This document shows positions 1 through 14,000 of a DNA stretch of 64,000 bases, in pieces. Location of the stretch: NCBI GenBank assembly GCA_020137815.1, contig CM035357.1:5712616-5776615 (forward strand), read 5' to 3'. The position numbers and the translations under genes were made by a program. The notes below the pieces were generated by a model. It was not told the DNA's origin. It did no database searches and saw only the letters and a program-made list of their open reading frames with translations. Numbering within the stretch: the stretch's first letter is position 1; each line of letters begins with the position of its first letter. Origin of the DNA: Hormiphora californensis. Taxonomy: Eukaryota; Ctenophora; Tentaculata; Cydippida; Pleurobrachiidae.

Positions 1-66
1 ATGCAAAATTAGGGGGGTTAAAAAAGCAACAACAGTGAAAATTCTAAAATCCTCTGTAACACTGAC

Positions 67-1776
67 CTCTTCAAGTACAACAAATCCCTCCAGAGTTTTA
101 GAGGTGCTCCTTGCACAGTTCTCACAGTGGACCTTTCTGTTTTGTACAAAGAGGAGGTTGAACACCTCAACCTCACACACCTCACAGTAGTGGGTCCACT
201 CTTCCTCCTCTCGGCCATGGAACTGGATTGTTACACCTGGGTAGAGGGAGGTAGGTTAGAGTAGCTACAATGAGGAGGGTAATAGATGAGAGAGGTTACA
301 ATACAAAAAGTAGGGATTTTGGTCAATGTTGTGATTTGTGGGTGTCACCTGTCAAAATTATACACCTCGTACTACGCAATACGATTTGTACAAATAATAC
401 CTTCTTTTTGTAGACGTTCCTTGGTGCTCCTACATCTGTTAAGTGTCCCCTCTAGGCAGTGTCTAATCTGTGTAACTAACTGGGCGTCATGTATCTTTGC
501 ATACCTAGGAGAGAGAGAGAGAGAGAGGTTTGAAATTTAAATAAGTGTTATTAGACAGTAATCAAGTAAGACAGTAAATCACAAGATGTGATTAAAGTTT
601 GGGTGGTTGTCACTCAACAAGGTTCGGGATGGTCACATACCTGGCTAAATTCCAACTAAGATGTATCATTGGTACAATACTTTTCACACCCTTTAACTTG
701 TTCCACTCATATCTCTCGAAAGCAGCAACATATTGACTATGTGTCATCGGTCCAGTATTCCAAGCGATATTGTTACACCATCCCTTCGCCTGGACCCAGT
801 GTATTGCCCCTGGGGCTATCCAAACTAAATCTTCGGGACGTTGCAGGAACCGGTAATAGGGAATTCCTTCTTTTTGAAGATCCTCAATTAATGGCCACCA
901 GGAACCTGAAAAAGTGTACATTTGTTCGTGTGTCCGAGTGTGTGTGTGTGTGTGTAACTTTGCACCGATGATGTGCGCGCACAAACCAAACGCTGACATC
1001 GATCACTTTCAACACAACATAACCACCGCGCGTACCTGTCAAATAATTTATTTTGTTTTTCTCGCATATCTCATGGAAGACTCCCCAGTAGCTTGCAGGG
1101 ACGACAAACCACTCGCAGTCACCGGGCCCAATGTTGAGGTTTAATGCTGACATGTTGTTGTTTTCTTGGTGTCCTGGGGTTCGGGATCCTGGCACCTGGA
1201 AGGAGAGAGAAGGTGAGATCAGAGATGATCGGGGTAGGATTCGAATAAAGTTTCTTGAAGTTGAACGTGGGGTTAGGGTTTCGTTTATGATGTCTAATGT
1301 TCTAACCCTTCTTTTGAAGAGAGTTCTCTGTTTCTAATCCTATCACGAAGAAACAACAAGATCTTACCTTCATATAAAGTTGAATAGTATTCATTCCCAG
1401 TATCTTATGTCCCATATAACTCAACATATTGGTACTACTCTTTGTCCTACAAAAGGGTGGCAACTTTTCCAGCTCTGCTATCTGGGCAGACCATTTCTTC
1501 TTATCAGATAGGTCCACATTCGTACCGAATTGGATCATTTTAAAGTTGGTGAAACGTTTTGGGCCCCGTCGCTTTGCTATTGCGAGGTCTTCCGGCTGAA
1601 GGAAAAGTTGGGTTAGAAATAAGAAACATTGAGAGAGAAACAACAATTTGTTGGAGAGAAAGATGGAAAAAGTGGGAGGAAAGTTTGTCAGGAGAAACAA
1701 ACAGGAAACATTGGTACACTACAGTACTTGGCTCCAGTATTCTGTTGGCAATTAGAAAACGGAATGAGTGTAGAAG

Positions 1777-1861
<85 letters not shown>

Positions 1862-2027
1862 TGAGGGTGAAAGAGAGTTAGCTACTGCAGTTAGATAGAT
1901 AGGTAAAGAGAGGGGAGTTAGAGGTAGCTACAATGTAGCTGCTACATAGATAGGAGAAAGCTACAAGAGAGGGAGAGAAAGCCAAGACTCAAGAGGCTAG
2001 AGAAAAAATACAACGATACAATAAAGT

Positions 2028-2060
<33 letters not shown>

Positions 2061-5000
2061 AGTGCTGTGATTCGGACTATGCAAAACATATCGCCTCAAA
2101 CGTTCCAAGGAGTCTAACTCCCGGCCTAACCAAGTAAAACTTGGGAATTCCCAATTTGGCCAACACGAAACATTTCAGGTTGACAAAAACCAACAAACTG
2201 AGAAATCATCAATTATTCGTCGTACCAAAAATGACATTCATCATCAGAAAATTGAGGAGATTCGAAGCAAAATGACTAGCGCCGAAAGCAGGAACCTTGA
2301 TCTCCTGTCTGAGAAAGGTGCATCTTCTTGGCTTACTTGTCTTCCCCTCCAAGCACTGAACTTTACATTGAACAGACAAGAGTGGCATGATGCTCTGTCT
2401 GCACGTTACAACTTGCCGCTGACAGGAGAAGCACTGCCTACCAACTGCGTGTGTGGAGAGGAAAATAGTATCGATCACTCAATTTCATGTAAGATCGGCG
2501 GTTTTGTATGCTTTCGCCACAACAACGTGAGAGACTTTATCGCAAGTGAGTTCAGTAATGTGTGTCACGACACCCCATCTGCTAAATGTACGAGGAATGA
2601 GTCTCCCAGAGGGAACTATTACGGCGGATGGAGCTCGCCTAGATATCAGTACACGTGATTTCTGGTCTAGCATGGATAACACCTATTTTGATGTGAGGGT
2701 ATTTAATCCTAGGGTGGCATCTAACTCTAACCAGGCAATCTGTTAAGTGTATGAAAAACATGAGAGGGAGAAAAAGACTGGCTACCTTCATCGGGTCATT
2801 GAAGTAGAAAAATCGTCATTCACACCTCTGGTAATGTCCACGACGGGGGGTCTCGGTCGAGAATTCAAAAAGACACTGAAACAGCTAGCCGATAAGAAAG
2901 CTAAGAAAATGGGATACGCCTACGACCAATGCATCCGTTATCTTCGACTCAGACTATCTTTCGCCATGGTGCGATCAATAACTGTTTCCATCAGGGGGCA
3001 TCGGAGTAGATTGAGGGGCGAGGGCAACAGGGACGAGCAGCTATATCAAGTGGGGTAATAGACTCATTTTATGTTTAATTTATTACAGTTTTTATCATTG
3101 TTAAGTGTCTACACTATTTATATTCAGGCCGATGTTGGCCGCCACCCCCCATTCCCAATTATAGATTTAGAGCAAGGTAACGTTTTTCCTTTGAGAGATT
3201 CTTGAGCATGGTTTGGTCTGGATCTAGGTAACGTTTTGCCTCTGAGAGATTCTTGAGTTTGGTAGCATTTTGATGGATAAAAACAAGTTCAACTTCCAAC
3301 TTGAGAAGCATTTATCGTTATTTATCATGATCATTATTACTTAGATAAACTTAGATTTCGCAAGAAATAAGGAGTAGCTATACTGGGGAAGCTCTCGAGA
3401 GACACACTCTCCTATCCCGCCCTCGATTGTTAGAGTAGCTGGGCTGGGGCACTGGTGGATCCACTGTGGGGTTCCACGGAAGATCAAGAGTAGCTTGGGG
3501 CACAGGGCACTGGCGTAGCCACTGTGGGGTTCCACGGAAGATCAAGAGTAGCTTGGGGCACAGGGCACTGGTGGAGCCACTGTGGGGTTCCACGGAAGAG
3601 TAGGAATCTTCTCAATATATATTCGGCTGAGGAACAATAATATAAAATATAAAATTTCTTGAGATCTAAAAGTAATACAATATGCTTTGGGACCGAAATA
3701 TTTCGTTGAGATGGGTATAAGGAAATGCAATGACCATCTCTATTATAATTTGGAGATGTCGCGTCGAAGTGGCCGTTCGTTCAGCGGTATCTAAGCGACA
3801 GTGCTCCTTCATAAAACACTTAAATGTGCCCAAAGCTGTAAAGCTGTAGTCACAGTTGTGGAACTTCCAGTGGAAGTTTGTTAATATTTTCGAATGACTT
3901 TCAACATGCCAGTCCCCATAGTTACCAATTTAGTTGCCATGGCAACCGTTTTATTGACGTTCAAAGGCCAAAGGGGCGAAAGGAACCACCCGGCGAAGCC
4001 GGGTGGGTTATCAAAAAGCCCTTACTTGAGGCGCACCCAATGGGTGCGCTAGTCTCTATTATAATTTGGAGATGTCGCGTCGAAGTGGTGGTCGTTCGTT
4101 CAGTGCGTTTCTACGCGACAGTGCTCCTTCATAAAACACTTTATGTGACCAAAGCTGTAAAGCTGTTGCTCACACTTTTGGAACTTCCGGTGGAAGTTTG
4201 TTAATCATACTATTATTAAAGCAAATAGGGAAATCCCATGTCCCGTTTTTTTAACCAAATATGGCATTTTGCACGTGCAGGTTTAGAGGTGGAGTACTAT
4301 AGCTGGAGTTGGGCCAGGGGTGGGAGCCGTTACCAAGGATTGTTACTAATGTACTGCAGCTGCACGTGCAGCTGTTCTTGCGTTGTTTTTGTGTCACTGT
4401 TCCAGCTATATTATGCTCTCTTCAACAACCGTTGATATACGATTACGAAAGCGACAATTGGAGATCTCACCGCCATTCTCTACTTTTCCATACACCGAGG
4501 GGTTTAAATACAGCAACACCAAGAGAACTGAGAAGTGCAGAGACAACGAAAAAGACGTTGGAGGTTAGACAGAACCGGTGATCAATCCCAGATGAATACT
4601 GCAAACAGATGAAACGCGAGGAGTTTTAAAACTCGCAGCGATCCCACCTGAGCTCCTTTTACGGTGCATGTCAACAGTTCGACTGGTGATGTCAGTATTC
4701 CCTAATCCAGCTACCATTTCCCAGAAATTCGCCCGTAGGGCGAACGGGTTTGCTAGTATTTTCGAATGAATTTTAAGATGCCAGTCTTCATGGTTACCAA
4801 TTCAGTTGCCATGGCAACCGTGTTATTGACGTTGAAAGGGCGAAAAGAACTGCCCGGCGAAGCCGGGTGGGTTGTCAAAAAGCCCTTACTTGAGGCACAC
4901 CCAATGGGTGCGCTAGTCTCTATTATAATTTGGAGATGTCGCGTGATGGTCGTTCGTTCAGTGCGTTTCTACGCGACAGACTGCTCCTTCATAAAACACT

Positions 5001-8000
5001 TCATATGACCAAAGCTGTAAAGCTGTTACTCACAGTTTTGGAACTTTCAGTCAGTGGAAGTTTATTAATATTTTCGAATGCCTTTTAACATGCCAGTCCC
5101 CATAGTTACCAATTCAGTTGCCATGGCAACCGTGTTGAAAGGGGCGAAAAGAACCACCAGGCGAAGCCGGGTGGGTTATCAAAAAGCCCTTACTTGAGCG
5201 CACCCAATGGGTGCGCTAGTTGTATATAACATGTAAACAGGTGTGTCCCATATATATTCAGAACGGCCAAATGTGTTTATTGGATTTTCTCTATTGTGCA
5301 ATAGAGTTACTTTGACTGTTGCTTTACTTTGTTTTCTACTGGGTCATGTGTGGACTTGTCTAGAGTTGAACTTGATTTGTTTAGACGGTCTTGGAGCTAG
5401 CTAGAATTGGAATGGTATTGTATTTTCTTATTTCCTAATCCGCATAAATCTATAAAATGGACGATTCTCGCATTCTGTTCCCAAAATGCTGCTGCTCATT
5501 CTCCTTTTCGCCTGCCTTGCACCCAGCCTGGCCTCATTAAGCTGCTATGGGGACGACGGAACGACAGCTTGGTACACGCTGTTCAAGGATAACAACTGAT
5601 CTCCACTACGCTTACGGAAACAAGGCAGGAAAAGTAAGTGAAGGGAATTCCTGATGGTACACTGCACTTTTATCATGTTTTTACTTGTCAGTTGTCTCAT
5701 ATAATAAGTCTGTCCTCTCCACGGCTACGTGAGGTCGCGTAAATACCAAAATTTGCCGTGTAATTGTCTATCTTCATTGCAAAGGTAAAGAAGGGGAAAT
5801 ACGACCTGACCTGAATGGAGGAACCCTCTCGCTAGGACTCTAATTCCCGCTCTACAAGGGAGAAGTAAACTACATTAATGTACAACGATCAGACTCCAGA
5901 TGGCAGGAAATCGGACGTACGTGGGCACACCAAAGGTAGGTGCAGCTACAGGAACCGACCGAATCAGGAAATACTGGTCCCTGATTGGCTCATAACCAGT
6001 CACGTGACCTAAATAACGAGTTCTGATTGGTTGTTTACTTGAGTCGGTCGGTTCCTGGCTACCAATAGTAGGCATCGGACCCGCACATACAAAGACACTA
6101 AAACTATACAAATAAAATGATTTACCGATGATTTAAAGGATACCTTGCCTTGTTCGGGCAGGGAAAAATAACTTTCCCCGTTCTTTAACTACCCCCAACA
6201 TCTAGGTGTGCTGATGTGGGACGATAAAGATCTGATCTGGTTGATCCACAGTATACCTGCATTTCCTCCTCCAGGGAAAGAAGGGTACTGGTACCCTCAA
6301 TCTGGCATAAAATACGCTCAAACCGCCCTATGCCTCACTATGAAAACGAAGAAGTACCTGGATACAGCTGCAACTCAACTCTACTTCACGTGGCCCTTCA
6401 TCTACGATTCCGCCGTAAGCATTGTCTTCCTCCAACAGATGAGCTGATCAGCTGTTCTAACTGATGAGCTGATCAGCTGATCTAACTGATGAGCTGATCT
6501 AACAACATTATATAATGAGAAACGTTTCTTTTAATATACAGACTTTAGGGTTTGGTAGCTTAGTGGTTTATAGCTCCGAGCATGTCTCTCTGGAGGTCCC
6601 TGGTTCAATTCCCGGTCAAACCCAGTATTTTTCGATTTTCTTCCCTATTTAATTCTTGCTCTGAACTCATTATTCAGTGTACAGACTTTGTTCGTGAAAT
6701 TTAATTTGCTACTTGCACTCCCTCAAATAGGTGGCACAAAAGTACAAAAAAGGAACCCTTGCACAAGTCCTTGCGGGTGAACACCAAGTTGCCGCACCAT
6801 TCACCTCCATACATCAACTCAAGACCGCCAAATCTAACTTCGTCTCCTACGCCAAGACGGGAGCCTGGGGCCGGGACATCTACAAGGAGCTGTTAACCCC
6901 CAGCTTGGGGACAGGCTTGATCGCCAACACGTGGCAGAATGGAGCTGGGGCTCTCCCTTCCAACTGTACGGGCAGTTATTCCGTGTGGAACGCACTGAGA
7001 TTCCAGATACTAGATAACGAGTGGAACTCCAGTCAGGATCATAGCAAGTGGGCCATTAGCTGCAACGGCAACCCCAAGAAATCAGAGAAGAAGTATACGG
7101 TGTGTATCGGGGGAGTTAACAGGATGGCAAAGCAAATGGAGAGGGGCGGAGTGATGTTCTGTGTAGTTAATAAGAAGCTTTGGAAGACCCTCGACAAAGA
7201 GATGGTGTACGATGCTTGCTAGAAGAGTGTTTGGGAAAAAGAAATATTAGACGGACTTTCAAATAGCATAGGCGTTGATTCGCTGTGTGGAATTTTTTGT
7301 CGGTTTCAATTACTTACCAAGTATGACATGCACTAAAAATGATTTAGGTACCTACTACCTACTATACTTTTTGATTTTCGATAGAACTGGTTTGTAAATT
7401 GGTAAACGCTGCCTACCCTATCAGGATAAGGAATCCCTTTTTAAATTAGGATCGAAAAAGGAACGCGTGTGCGGGAGTATCAGAAGTATAGTGCTAGGAC
7501 ACATTACCCTCCTTATTCATAACGCAAACATTATTCATAACAAATGTGATAACAATCCAAATATCCCGATCCCTACCTTGTCAGATCCCGTCCGTTCCTG
7601 TTCCTCCTGTACAAATTCCCGGAACGTGTTCCCCTGGTATTGCGCATACTTGGCTATGGTGGAGTGGGATCTGGTACTCTCACACAGCCACTGCTTCTTA
7701 CGACCCTGTCCGTTCTAGAGAAGAGAATGAGGGTTATTTGGGGGAGATTATTGTTGAGAGGAAGAGATGATGATTAATGGGGGGGGGGGGAGTACTTAGA
7801 AGTCAGAAAATATGGGTACAAGTGAGAGGGGTTTTAGTGTCAAACTGAGGGGGAATATAATATGTATCTTTCAGGGTATTTTATCTTGAAAGAGAGATAA
7901 GTTCAACTAGTAGTGTCCCCTATGTCTACTTTAAACACCCTGTCTTTAACACGTGACGTCACCAGACAATAACTTAACAAAATTCAAATCTCTCTATCAA

Positions 8001-11000
8001 TCACTAATCTCAATTTCTCATAGCGCTCTCATAGTTGCCTATTAAACCATTTTCAAACCACCACTGCACGCTGAAAACTCTAAACCTTTAATAACCAGAA
8101 AATGGACTAACTACATGAGACATAAAACTGCCGTACGCCGGTACTCCTATATACGAGGTGGCCCATAAATTATGAGGCCGGGGGACGAGCCGTACCTCCG
8201 AAAGGGTGATAGATCTACAGCTGCCTACAACTCCCAGTTGCCCCTGCAGTACTCACATGAACATCCCAGTTTTCATCAGCGCTCTGCTGCCACTGTGTCC
8301 TCACTTCCACGGCGTGGTCCGGGTTAGTGCTCATCAGGGTCTTGGTGTTGAACAACTTGAGATCCACACCCAGCACCTTACAGAGCCCCTTTAGGACAAT
8401 GACGGGTTGTTGGGATTCCACACAGAGGGTCTGGAGAGTCCGGGAGAAGGCATCGTCCCGTGTGGGTACCTGTTGAGAGTAGATAGGGAGAAATTGGGAA
8501 AGAGTCTATAAAAGAGCAAAATATAATAATGGAAGGAACGGGAGAAGTTCAAAATATTTTACTTTCATATCATTCAAAGTAAGGTTACTACTAACCCGTA
8601 TTGATGGAGTGGTTGGGTTCAGTGTGGGCGGCATTGGGGGCCGGGGAGGGGGCGAGGGAGGGGCATTATAAACTGGTTTCACATCAGCCCTTGCCGGAAC
8701 ACTGTCAGCCCAGTGTGTGGGTACCTCAGGGGCTGGTTTCTTCTCGTCCCCTCCCCCCTCACCAAGGAGAGTGGTGGACCCTGAGATATCCATCTTCTCA
8801 TCAGCGTCCTTCTCAGATTTGGTATCCTGGAGAGATTGGGGGTTTTAATTAAAGAAAACAACGGTTTAGAAGTTCTAAAATTCAATCAAGAATCCGAGTT
8901 TGTTTTGTTGTTAAAGTCAAGTTGACAGAAAGCATAGTCAAACAACAGTCAAAGGAGAGATAAGAGTAGAACCTTGAAAAACAGAATCTCCCATTCTTCA
9001 TGATTCTTGTTACTGTAAGGGTGGGCACGACGACGCAATCTGATCATATCAACACAATACTCAAAAGATAGGGACGACAGCGAACGCAACAAAATGTTAA
9101 CAGGACGATATAAAATGATAATCTCGATTCTTTATTTGAACGTTTGTTTTGAAATCCAAACAAATTTCACTGCCAAAACGGACGTTCAACAACAACAAGA
9201 TCATTTCGATAAGCGTGATAATTTATCTTTCGATATCTTGCAAACATCACGCTTTTTGAACAGAGGGATAACTCGTGATGAATAACTAAAAAATTCAACA
9301 AAACGGATGAAATGAGACACATGAGAACGGTGACACGATCGTTATCTCAAAATGAAAACCACATCCTGTTTCCTGATCCGATAGTTACCTCAGTTTCCCG
9401 TTTCCTTGTGAGTTGTGCTGGTATTGGAAGTCTCCACGCCTCCTGGATCTGGGGTAGGGAACTGGGCTGGGGAGTTGAGTTCTGTTTGTTATGTAGCTGT
9501 CTAGATATCATCTTGATACGAGCCTGGAAATGAGAAGATGTTTAAAATCTTGTTCTAACTGGCCATCCTGATTCCTTAAATAAGAAAACTTGACAGATAT
9601 ATATTATGGCAGAATCAGTGGCTGTTACTTGAACTGTTCGTTGAACTGTCTCCACGATTCTCTCTTTGAATATAAACGAACTGTTCAAGTCGTTACCTGT
9701 AGTTTGGCAATGGGGTCAAAGTATCCCTCTCCATCTAAGTTCTTACTCAGCTCTATAGCCTTCTTGTAACAGACCATGGCGTCACCAGGTTGCATGTTTT
9801 GTTCGTACAGAATACCTGGTGGAGTGGAGGGTGGTAGAGTTATAGAGGGAGAGGTATAAAACATAATGAAAGGGGGAGGGAGAGAGAGTGAGGGGGAAGG
9901 GAAAGAAAACATGGATATTTTGTACGACAAGAGATAGCTTCTAGGGGGATAGAGAAGTGATCTGTGATTGGTTGGTGTAAGAAGTTGAGATTTTCCATTA
10001 GGAGATGAGGTCTCCATTGTATTCCCTCTCTCTCATTCAAGTTAGATGATTCAACCCTGTATGTGATACTATTTACTCTCCAACTCACAATGAATCTAAA
10101 CTCATGCGACTCCTTCAGCTGCTCAATATCTCTCCCTCTCCCTATCTCTCTCTATCATATTCTTATTCTGTATCTATCTCCCTCTGTATCTCTCTTAGTA
10201 AGATACTCTCCCCTGTCACCTTATTATAATGGATATATCTCCCTGTCTCCCCTCTTACTCTCCCCTCTTACTCTCTTCTGTCCCCTGTGGACACGTCTGC
10301 GTAGAAAATAATAGTCTAGACACACACGATGCATGGCAATGAACTCTAATACAGGAGGATATTGCTTGACTTGATCTGCTGTACTATTTTCTATACTCTC
10401 CCTCTCTATTTCCCTGTTCATCAATCTATCTCCATGTCCCTCTATCTCTCTATCTCTCCCTCTATCTCTCTTTCTGCACAGTAACTCCGATCTATACAGT
10501 GTTACTCTCCCTCTCCATGATACTTGCACAGTATGTAACGTCACTGCATACAAGACACACTGTGGAGCTCAGTCTATATTTAGACCATTCATTAGAAACA
10601 AGCAGAAAGAAGGAGTAGAAAATAGCTAATAGACTGAATGACAAGATAAAGTGTGTAATACACATTGTGTATAGTTTGAAAAAGTGAAAAGTGTCTACTG
10701 TACCCGTATACGCGTACTGTGTAGTTTGAAAAAGAATTTTGTATTTACCTAGGTTGGTCCACGCAGCAGAGTGAGAAGAATCAATTTGAACAGCACAAAT
10801 GTAGGCTTGGAGGGCATCCATTGGTTGGGACTGTTGTTGGTACAGTACCCTGAGGGGGAGTTGATCATGGATGAAATTAATAGGAACCGCTGCCCGTGGG
10901 TCCTCCCTCTACTAAGCAAGACCTACTCGAGTGAGACTCGAGTATACTCCCCCTACTCCCTTTCAACAACTCAATACCCATCCCCTATTACTCACCCGAT

Positions 11001-14000
11001 GCTACACCAGTCACCACCCAACTCTCTCCCAGTACTCACCCGATGCTACACTAGTCACCACCCAACTCTCTCCCAGTACTCACCCAATGCTACACCAGTC
11101 ACCACCCAACTCTCTCCCAGTACTCACCCAATGCTACACCAGCCACCACCCAACTCTCTCCCAGTACTCACCCAATGTTACACCAGCCACCACCCAACTC
11201 TCTCCCAGTACTCACCCAATGCTACACCAGCCACCACCCAACTCTCTCCCCCTACTCACCCAATGCTACACCAGTCACCACCTAACTCTCTCCCAGTACT
11301 CACCCAATGCTACACCAGCCACCACCCAACTCTCTCCCAGTACTCACCCGATGCTACACCAGCCACCACCCAACTCTCTCCCCCTACTCACCCAATGCTA
11401 CACCAGTCACCACCCAACTCTCTCCCAGTACTCACCCAATGCTACACCAGCCACCACCCAACTCTCTCCCAGTACTCACCCGATGCTACACCAGTCACCA
11501 CCTAACTCTCTCCCCCTACTCACCCAATGCTACACTAGTCACCACCCAACTCTCTCCCAGTACTCACCCGATGCTACACCAGTCACCACCCAACTCTCTC
11601 CCAGTACTCACCCAATGCTACACCAGCCACCACCCAACTCTCTCCCAGTACTCACCCAATGCTACACCAGCCACCACCCAACTCTCTCCCAGTACTCACC
11701 CGATGCTACACCAGCCACCACCCAACTCTCTCCCAGTACTCACCCAATGCTACACCAGCCACCACCCAACTCTCTCCCAGTACTCACCCGATGCTACTGC
11801 ACCAGTCACCACCCAACTCTCTCCCAGTACTCACCCAATGCTACACCAGTCACCACCTAACTCTCTCCCAGTACTCACCCAATGCTACACCAGCCACCAC
11901 CCAACTCTCTCCCAGTACTCACCCAATGCTACACCAGCCACCACCCAACTCTCTCCCAGTACTCACCCGATGCTACACCAGCCACCACCCAACTCTCTCC
12001 CAGTACTCACCCAATGCTACACCAGTCACCACCCAACTCTCTCCCAGTACTCACCCAATGCTACACTAGTCACCACCCAACTCTCTCCCCCTACTCACCC
12101 GATGCTACACCAGTCACCACCTAACTCTCTCCCAGTACTCACCCAATGCTACACCAGCCACCACCCAACTCTCTCCCAGTACTCACCCGATGCTACACCA
12201 GCCACCACCCAACTCTCTCCCAGTACTCACCCGATGCTACACCAGCCACCACCCAACTCTCTCCCAGTACTCACCCGATGCTACTGCACCAGCCAACTCT
12301 CTCCCAGTACTCACCCAATGCTACACCAGCCACCACCCAACTCTCTCCCAGTACTCACCCAATGCTACACCAGCCACCACCCAACTCTCTCCCAGTACTC
12401 ACCCAATGCTACACCAGTCACCACCCAACTCTCTCCCAGTACTCACCCGATGCTACACCAGTCACCACCCAACTCTCTCCCAGTACTCACCCAATGCTAC
12501 ACCAGTCACCACCCAACTCTCTCCCAGTACTCACCCAATGCTACACCAGTCACCACCCAACTCTCTCCCAGTACTCACCCGATGCTACACCAGCCACCAC
12601 CCAACTCTCTCCCAGTACTCACCCGATGCTACACCAGTCACCACCCAACTCTCTCCCAGTACTCACCCAATGCTACACTAGTCACCACCTAACTCTCTCC
12701 CAGTACTCACCCGATGCTACACTAGTCACCACCCAACTCTCTCCCAGTACTCACCCAATGCTACACCAGTCACCACCTAACTCTCTCCCAGTACTCACCC
12801 AATGCTACACCAGTCACCACCCAACTCTCTCCCCCTACTCACCCGATGCTACTGCACCAGTCACCACCCAACTCTCTCCCAGTACTCACCCAATGCTACA
12901 CCAGCCACCACCCAACTCTCTCCCAGTACTCACCCAATGCTACACCAGCCACCACCCAACTCTCTCCCAGTACTCACCCGATGCTACACCAGCCACCACC
13001 CAACTCTCTCCCAGTACCCACCCAATGCTACACCAGTCACCACCCAACTCTCTCCCAGTACTCACCAAATACTATACCAGTCACCACCCAACTCTCTCCC
13101 AGTACTCACCCAATACTATACCAGTCACCACCCAACTCTCTCCCATTACTCACCCAATGCTACACCAGTCACCACCCAACTCTCTCCCAGTACTCACCCA
13201 ATGCTACACCACGTATCTGCATTCCTATCCAGCCTGTCCACAGACTGCCTGTAGGCTACAAAGGCCTCATTCACTTTGTTCTGTGCAGCATAACAGCGAC
13301 CCAGGAAATACCAACTCTGTAACGAGAGGTATTATAACAATGTTGGGACTAAAACAACAAACTTTCCAAAACCGGACACTAATTTGGTTCTGTTACTACG
13401 CCTACAACTGAACCACAACACTAATATATGTATCCACACAATTATCTCTATACCTGTCCGTTACTGGGGTCCGTTTTGACAGCCTCCAAAAGAAGGGGTT
13501 CCGCTTTCTGGATCCGGTGGATGTCCATGGTTTGGGAGATAGAAGAGTGGTAGAGCCATCCCAGTTGACGCAACGTACTTGCCCTCAACTGTGGGGGGGG
13601 GGGTGTTGTGTGAGGAAGTTGTTCTAACGCCCACAACTAGAAAATATAGGGGCGGAGTTCCTACTCAAGTCTCCACTGTGGAAAAGAGAAAAAAAGAGGA
13701 AACGGGAAATAAAATGGGAAGCAAAACTGCAAAAGTAGCGATAAAGTTTAAAGATAAGCACAGCTGTGATCTAAGTTACCTTGACAGTACTACCCTCACT
13801 GCTCAGTATTGACTCGTACATGTCCTTTGCCATATAGAAGTTTCCCTGAAGCTCGTATAGGTGGCCAATGTGGAAGCGGATCTCAAGAGGGCTCAGAGAG
13901 CTGGGGCTGGTGTCCATTAGTGCCAGGTGGAAATGCTGTGGGGAGAGAAGGGGTTAGGAGGTGCTGTGGGGGAGAGAGGGGGTTAGGAGGTGCTGTGGGG

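Noticed and set aside
3733-5220. CRISPR-like spacing of repeats
   Set aside because: Units of about 300 bp with degenerate ends in an animal intron; no short regular repeats with unique spacers.
10771-13411. Long plus-strand ORFs up to 461 aa with repeating [17 protein letters not shown]-type text
   Set aside because: They are the 44-bp minisatellite read in three frames. The array is an intron of KDM6A on the other strand.
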